A DNA stretch of 9,732 nt from assembly GCA_937890765.1 (NCBI GenBank), contig CALADQ010000016.1, forward strand, positions 1 through 9,732. The letters run 5' to 3'. This document shows positions 7,920-9,732 of this stretch, one piece after another; positions within the stretch are counted from its first letter, which is position 1, and every line of letters begins with the position of its first letter. The notes under the pieces were generated by a model, which ran no database searches, was not told the origin of the DNA, and saw nothing but the letters and a program-made list of their open reading frames with translations. A program made the position numbers and the translations under genes. The DNA is from an uncultured Candidatus Neoarthromitus sp. GTDB lineage: Bacteria; Bacillota; Clostridia; Clostridiales; Clostridiaceae.

Positions 7920-7934
7920 TGAAATAATATTTTA
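7920..7934. promoter_or_regulatory. Candidate regulator operator: near-palindrome over the -35 region
   Basis: TGAAATAATATTTTA is a 15-bp palindrome with one imperfect pair, lying over the spacer and -35 of the mur promoter. ATGAAATA (7919-7926) also recurs inverted as TATTTCAT (7960-7967), 41 bp centre to centre, or about four helical turns. That position suits a MurR dimer or tetramer site, but such palindromes arise easily in AT-rich DNA, so this is only a candidate. Confidence 0.3.
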
Positions 7935-8033
7935 AATATATTTTGTAATTTTTTTATTCTATTTCATAATTTATAAAACTTAATAACACTATTTTCTTGA
8001 TTTTTAACATCAAATTACAATAAATACGAATTA

Positions 8034-8062
8034 TTGACATATTGAAATCGTTCTTCTATAAT
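8034..8062 (+). promoter_or_regulatory. Perfect consensus promoter for the nuclease gene pair
   Basis: TTGACA (8034-8039) and TATAAT (8057-8062) match the vegetative consensus at every base with the optimal 17-nt spacer. Transcription would begin near 8069, about 25 nt before the ATG at 8094. This predicts strong constitutive expression of the plus-strand operon. Confidence 0.85.
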
Positions 8063-8093
8063 TTTTTTAGTAATTTTTATATTGGGAGAAGTT

Positions 8094-8510
8094 ATGGTTG
8101 TTATTTGTTGTATTGATGATAATTTTGGCATGATGTTTAATTCACGTAGACAAAGCCAAGATAAATGTCTAAGAGAAACTTTATTGCAAATCTCAAAGAA
8201 TGGAATTTTGAAAATGAATTCGTATTCTTTCAAACAATTTTCGAAATACAATGCAAAAAATATTATTGTAGATGAAAATTTTATTTTGGATACAGATGAA
8301 AATTCATTTTGTTTTGTGGAAAATATATCTATTGATATTGTGAAAGACAAAATTAAAAAAATTATTTTGTTCAAATGGAATAGAGTTTATCCTGCTGATT
8401 TCTATTTCGATAAATCAATTCTTCAAAATTTTATTCTGACTAGTTCTTTTGAATTTAAGGGAAGTTCACACGAAATAATTACTCAGGAGGATTGGATTAT
8501 TAATGAATAA
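8094..8510 (+). CDS. Conserved protein of unknown function, paired with a secreted nuclease gene
   Basis: This 138-residue protein has no signal peptide or membrane segment, so it is probably cytoplasmic. I recognise no enzyme motif. Distinctive stretches that look conserved are CIDDNFGMMFNSRRQSQD at 5-22, KMNSYSFKQF near 41-50, CFVENI in the middle, WNRVYPADFYF near 95-105 and GSSHEIIT near 122-129. From memory, similar small proteins occur beside EndA-like nucleases in other Firmicutes, sometimes labelled ribonuclease Z; nothing here supports that label. ATG 8094 is chosen because GGGAG (8084-8088) lies 5 nt upstream, whereas TTG 8082 precedes that site. Its stop overlaps the start of the nuclease gene by 8 nt, suggesting coupled translation and a shared task such as handling nuclease products or controlling nuclease synthesis; that is inference. 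The gene is real; the function is unknown. Confidence 0.8.
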   Translation: MVVICCIDDNFGMMFNSRRQSQDKCLRETLLQISKNGILKMNSYSFKQFSKYNAKNIIVDENFILDTDENSFCFVENISIDIVKDKIKKIILFKWNRVYPADFYFDKSILQNFILTSSFEFKGSSHEIITQEDWIINE

Positions 8511-9528
8511 ACTTCGTTCAATTTTTTTATCACTTTTTTTAATAATTAGTTTAACACTTTCAGGTTGTTCCTCAAAAAATAATCAGCAAAACGTAAATCC
8601 TACGACAATTGAACAAAAAAATGATTTTGCAAATACTGTCAACGAAATAAGTCAATCGAAAGAATTATTATCTGAAAAAGAATCTGAACAAAAGTTTGAT
8701 GCAAATTCCATACCTGAATATAGTGGCCAACCTTTTGCGGTTGTAAATAACAATGTTCCATTTTTCACACCAAAAGATTTAACAACAACGTCATTTGAAT
8801 ATTACAGCGATTTAGATTCATTAGGAAGATGTGGTGTTGCCTTTGCAAATATTGGGAAAGATATTATGCCTACAGAAAAACGTGGAAATATAAACAGCGT
8901 TAAACCAAGCGGTTGGTATTCTATTAAATATGAAAACATTGACGGAAAAAATCTTTATAATAGATGTCATTTAATTGGGTTTCAACTTTCGGCGGAAAAT
9001 GCAAACGAAAAAAATTTAATTACAGGCACAAGATACTTAAACGTTACTGGAATGCTTCCATTTGAAAATATGGTTGCGGACTATGTAAAAGAAACAAACA
9101 ATCACGTTTTATACAGAGTAACGCCTGTGTTTAGAGATGATAATTTAATTGCTGATGGAGTTTTAATGGAAGCAAAATCTGTTGAAGATGACGGTGAAGG
9201 AATTTTGTTTAATGTTTTTGTTTACAATGTTCAACCCGGCATCACAATAAACTATAAAACGGGCGAAAGCCATTTAACAAATGCAGAATCTGAAAAAATT
9301 ACAGAAGCAACTGACAATGACAAAACAAATAATTCTCTACAAACACAAAACGAAAACGCAAAAAGCAATTTGAAATATATCCTAAACACAAATTCCAAAA
9401 AGGTCCACAAACCAAATTGTAGAACATTGAAAAATTTAAGCCTATCAAACAAATCAGAATCAAGCCAGCAACTTTCACAAATAAAATCAATGGGATATGT
9501 CCCATGCAAAGTTTGCAATCCCTCATAA
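8503..9528 (+). CDS. DNA/RNA non-specific endonuclease lipoprotein (EndA-like DNA-entry nuclease)
   Basis: This extracytoplasmic nuclease of 341 residues probably degrades environmental DNA or RNA at the cell surface. Residues 1-22 form a lipoprotein signal with lipobox LSGC and lipidated Cys22. A polar, probably unstructured linker runs to about 68. The nuclease domain (about 70-250) closely resembles streptococcal EndA: LGRCGVAFANIGKDIMPTEKRG near 107-128, the catalytic stretch YNRCHLIG with His156 (equivalent to DRGH in Serratia-type nucleases), NEKNLITGTRYLNVTGMLPFE at 168-188, and YNVQPG at 241-246. A second low-complexity linker (about 255-288) leads to a C-terminal module YILNTNSKKVHKPNCRTLKN...GYVPCKVCNPS with Cys306, Cys335, Cys338 and His302, an Ada-like putative zinc site. 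ATG 8503 overlaps the end of the previous gene. AGGAGG (8485-8490) sits 12 nt upstream, rather far. Nuclease activity is well supported; a role in DNA uptake is possible but unproven. Confidence 0.92.
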   Translation: MNKLRSIFLSLFLIISLTLSGCSSKNNQQNVNPTTIEQKNDFANTVNEISQSKELLSEKESEQKFDANSIPEYSGQPFAVVNNNVPFFTPKDLTTTSFEYYSDLDSLGRCGVAFANIGKDIMPTEKRGNINSVKPSGWYSIKYENIDGKNLYNRCHLIGFQLSAENANEKNLITGTRYLNVTGMLPFENMVADYVKETNNHVLYRVTPVFRDDNLIADGVLMEAKSVEDDGEGILFNVFVYNVQPGITINYKTGESHLTNAESEKITEATDNDKTNNSLQTQNENAKSNLKYILNTNSKKVHKPNCRTLKNLSLSNKSESSQQLSQIKSMGYVPCKVCNPS

Positions 9529-9532
9529 TGAA

Positions 9533-9568
9533 AAAGACTTCCCCACTTGAAGAAGTCTTTCAATTTTT
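9533..9568 (+). terminator. Rho-independent terminator after the nuclease gene
   Basis: AAAGACTTC (9533-9541) pairs perfectly with GAAGTCTTT (9552-9560) around a 10-nt loop, followed by a U-run at 9564-9568. It starts 5 nt after the nuclease stop codon and ends the plus-strand operon. Confidence 0.85.
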
Positions 9569-9732
9569 CCGAACAAAATTATTTAAAAATAGAATAGCGT
9601 AATTTCATTTTTGTGTTTTGGGATTTTGTGATTGTGCGATTTTGCGATTTCGTGATTTTGTGGTTTTGCGATTTTGTGATTTTAAAAATTGTTTTATCTT
9701 AAAATTGACATAACTTGTTGTGGTGCTTGGTT
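9569..9732. other. Non-coding tail to the right edge
   Basis: After the nuclease terminator there is no credible reading frame to the window end. The stretch contains the 8-bp repeat tract and then AT-rich DNA with an isolated TTGACA at 9705-9710 that may belong to a promoter continuing past the edge. Confidence 0.5.
9614..9683 (+). repeat. Degenerate 8-bp tandem repeat, unit GATTTTGY
   Basis: From 9622 the sequence reads in 8-bp units: gattttgt, gattgtgc, gattttgc, gatttcgt, gattttgt, ggttttgc, gattttgt, then gatttt. A weaker unit (tgttttgg) lies just before, at 9614-9621. The strand is markedly G+T rich. The unit is not a multiple of three and there is no gene around it. Function is unknown; it may be a minisatellite-like product of replication slippage. 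Confidence 0.85.

Noticed and set aside
8042..8056. Catabolite-response (cre) site near TGAAATCG
   Set aside because: It matches the first half of the cre pattern but lacks the required CA in the second half.
8015..8374. Minus-strand open frame of 119 codons upstream of murQ
   Set aside because: It overlaps the plus-strand gene at 8094 and its consensus promoter. The composition is that of a reverse-complement shadow.
9622..9683. CRISPR array
   Set aside because: The units are 8 bp and contiguous with no unique spacers, and no cas gene is present.
9705..9732. Promoter starting with TTGACA near the right edge
   Set aside because: No TATAAT-like box is visible before the sequence ends, so it cannot be supported from this window.

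Overview
The window is strongly AT-rich, with tightly packed genes, GGAGG-type ribosome binding sites, frequent TTG/GTG starts and hairpin-plus-U-tract terminators. This points to a low-GC Firmicute. The gene content (a MurNAc salvage operon of the Staphylococcus aureus kind, a compact clostridial-type formate/nitrite transporter and an EndA-like nuclease lipoprotein) would suit an anaerobic coccus or Clostridia/Tissierellia relative, but the sequence alone does not fix the genus.

Layout from left to right: (1) positions 1-2477, minus strand, a P-type calcium-transporting ATPase whose C-terminus runs off the left edge. (2) 2628-3248, minus strand, a short FNT-family channel with its own terminator and a probable promoter about 200 nt upstream. 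(3) 3572-7871, minus strand, a four-gene operon read murQ -> murP -> mupG -> murR, ending in a strong terminator. (4) 7872-8093, a divergent promoter region. (5) 8094-9528, plus strand, a consensus promoter driving a conserved small protein of unknown function, translationally overlapping a secreted DNA/RNA non-specific endonuclease lipoprotein, followed by a terminator. (6) 9569-9732, a non-coding tail containing a degenerate 8-bp tandem repeat.

The operon describes a pathway. MurP (PTS enzyme IIBC) would import and 6-phosphorylate MurNAc or MurNAc-GlcNAc from cell-wall turnover. MupG (DUF871) would split the phosphorylated disaccharide. MurQ would remove the lactyl ether to give GlcNAc-6-phosphate. 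MurR, an RpiR-type SIS regulator, would sense MurNAc-6-phosphate. The EIIA partner and NagA/NagB are not in the window.

The most notable observation is that murP is broken by one base inside a run of six G residues (coding strand; 6299-6304). Seven Gs would restore a single 455-residue IIBC protein. The transporter is therefore a recent pseudogene, a slippage-controlled (phase-variable) gene, or a sequencing error, while the rest of the operon is intact. I found no wholly novel system, CRISPR array, tRNA, rRNA or insertion sequence.
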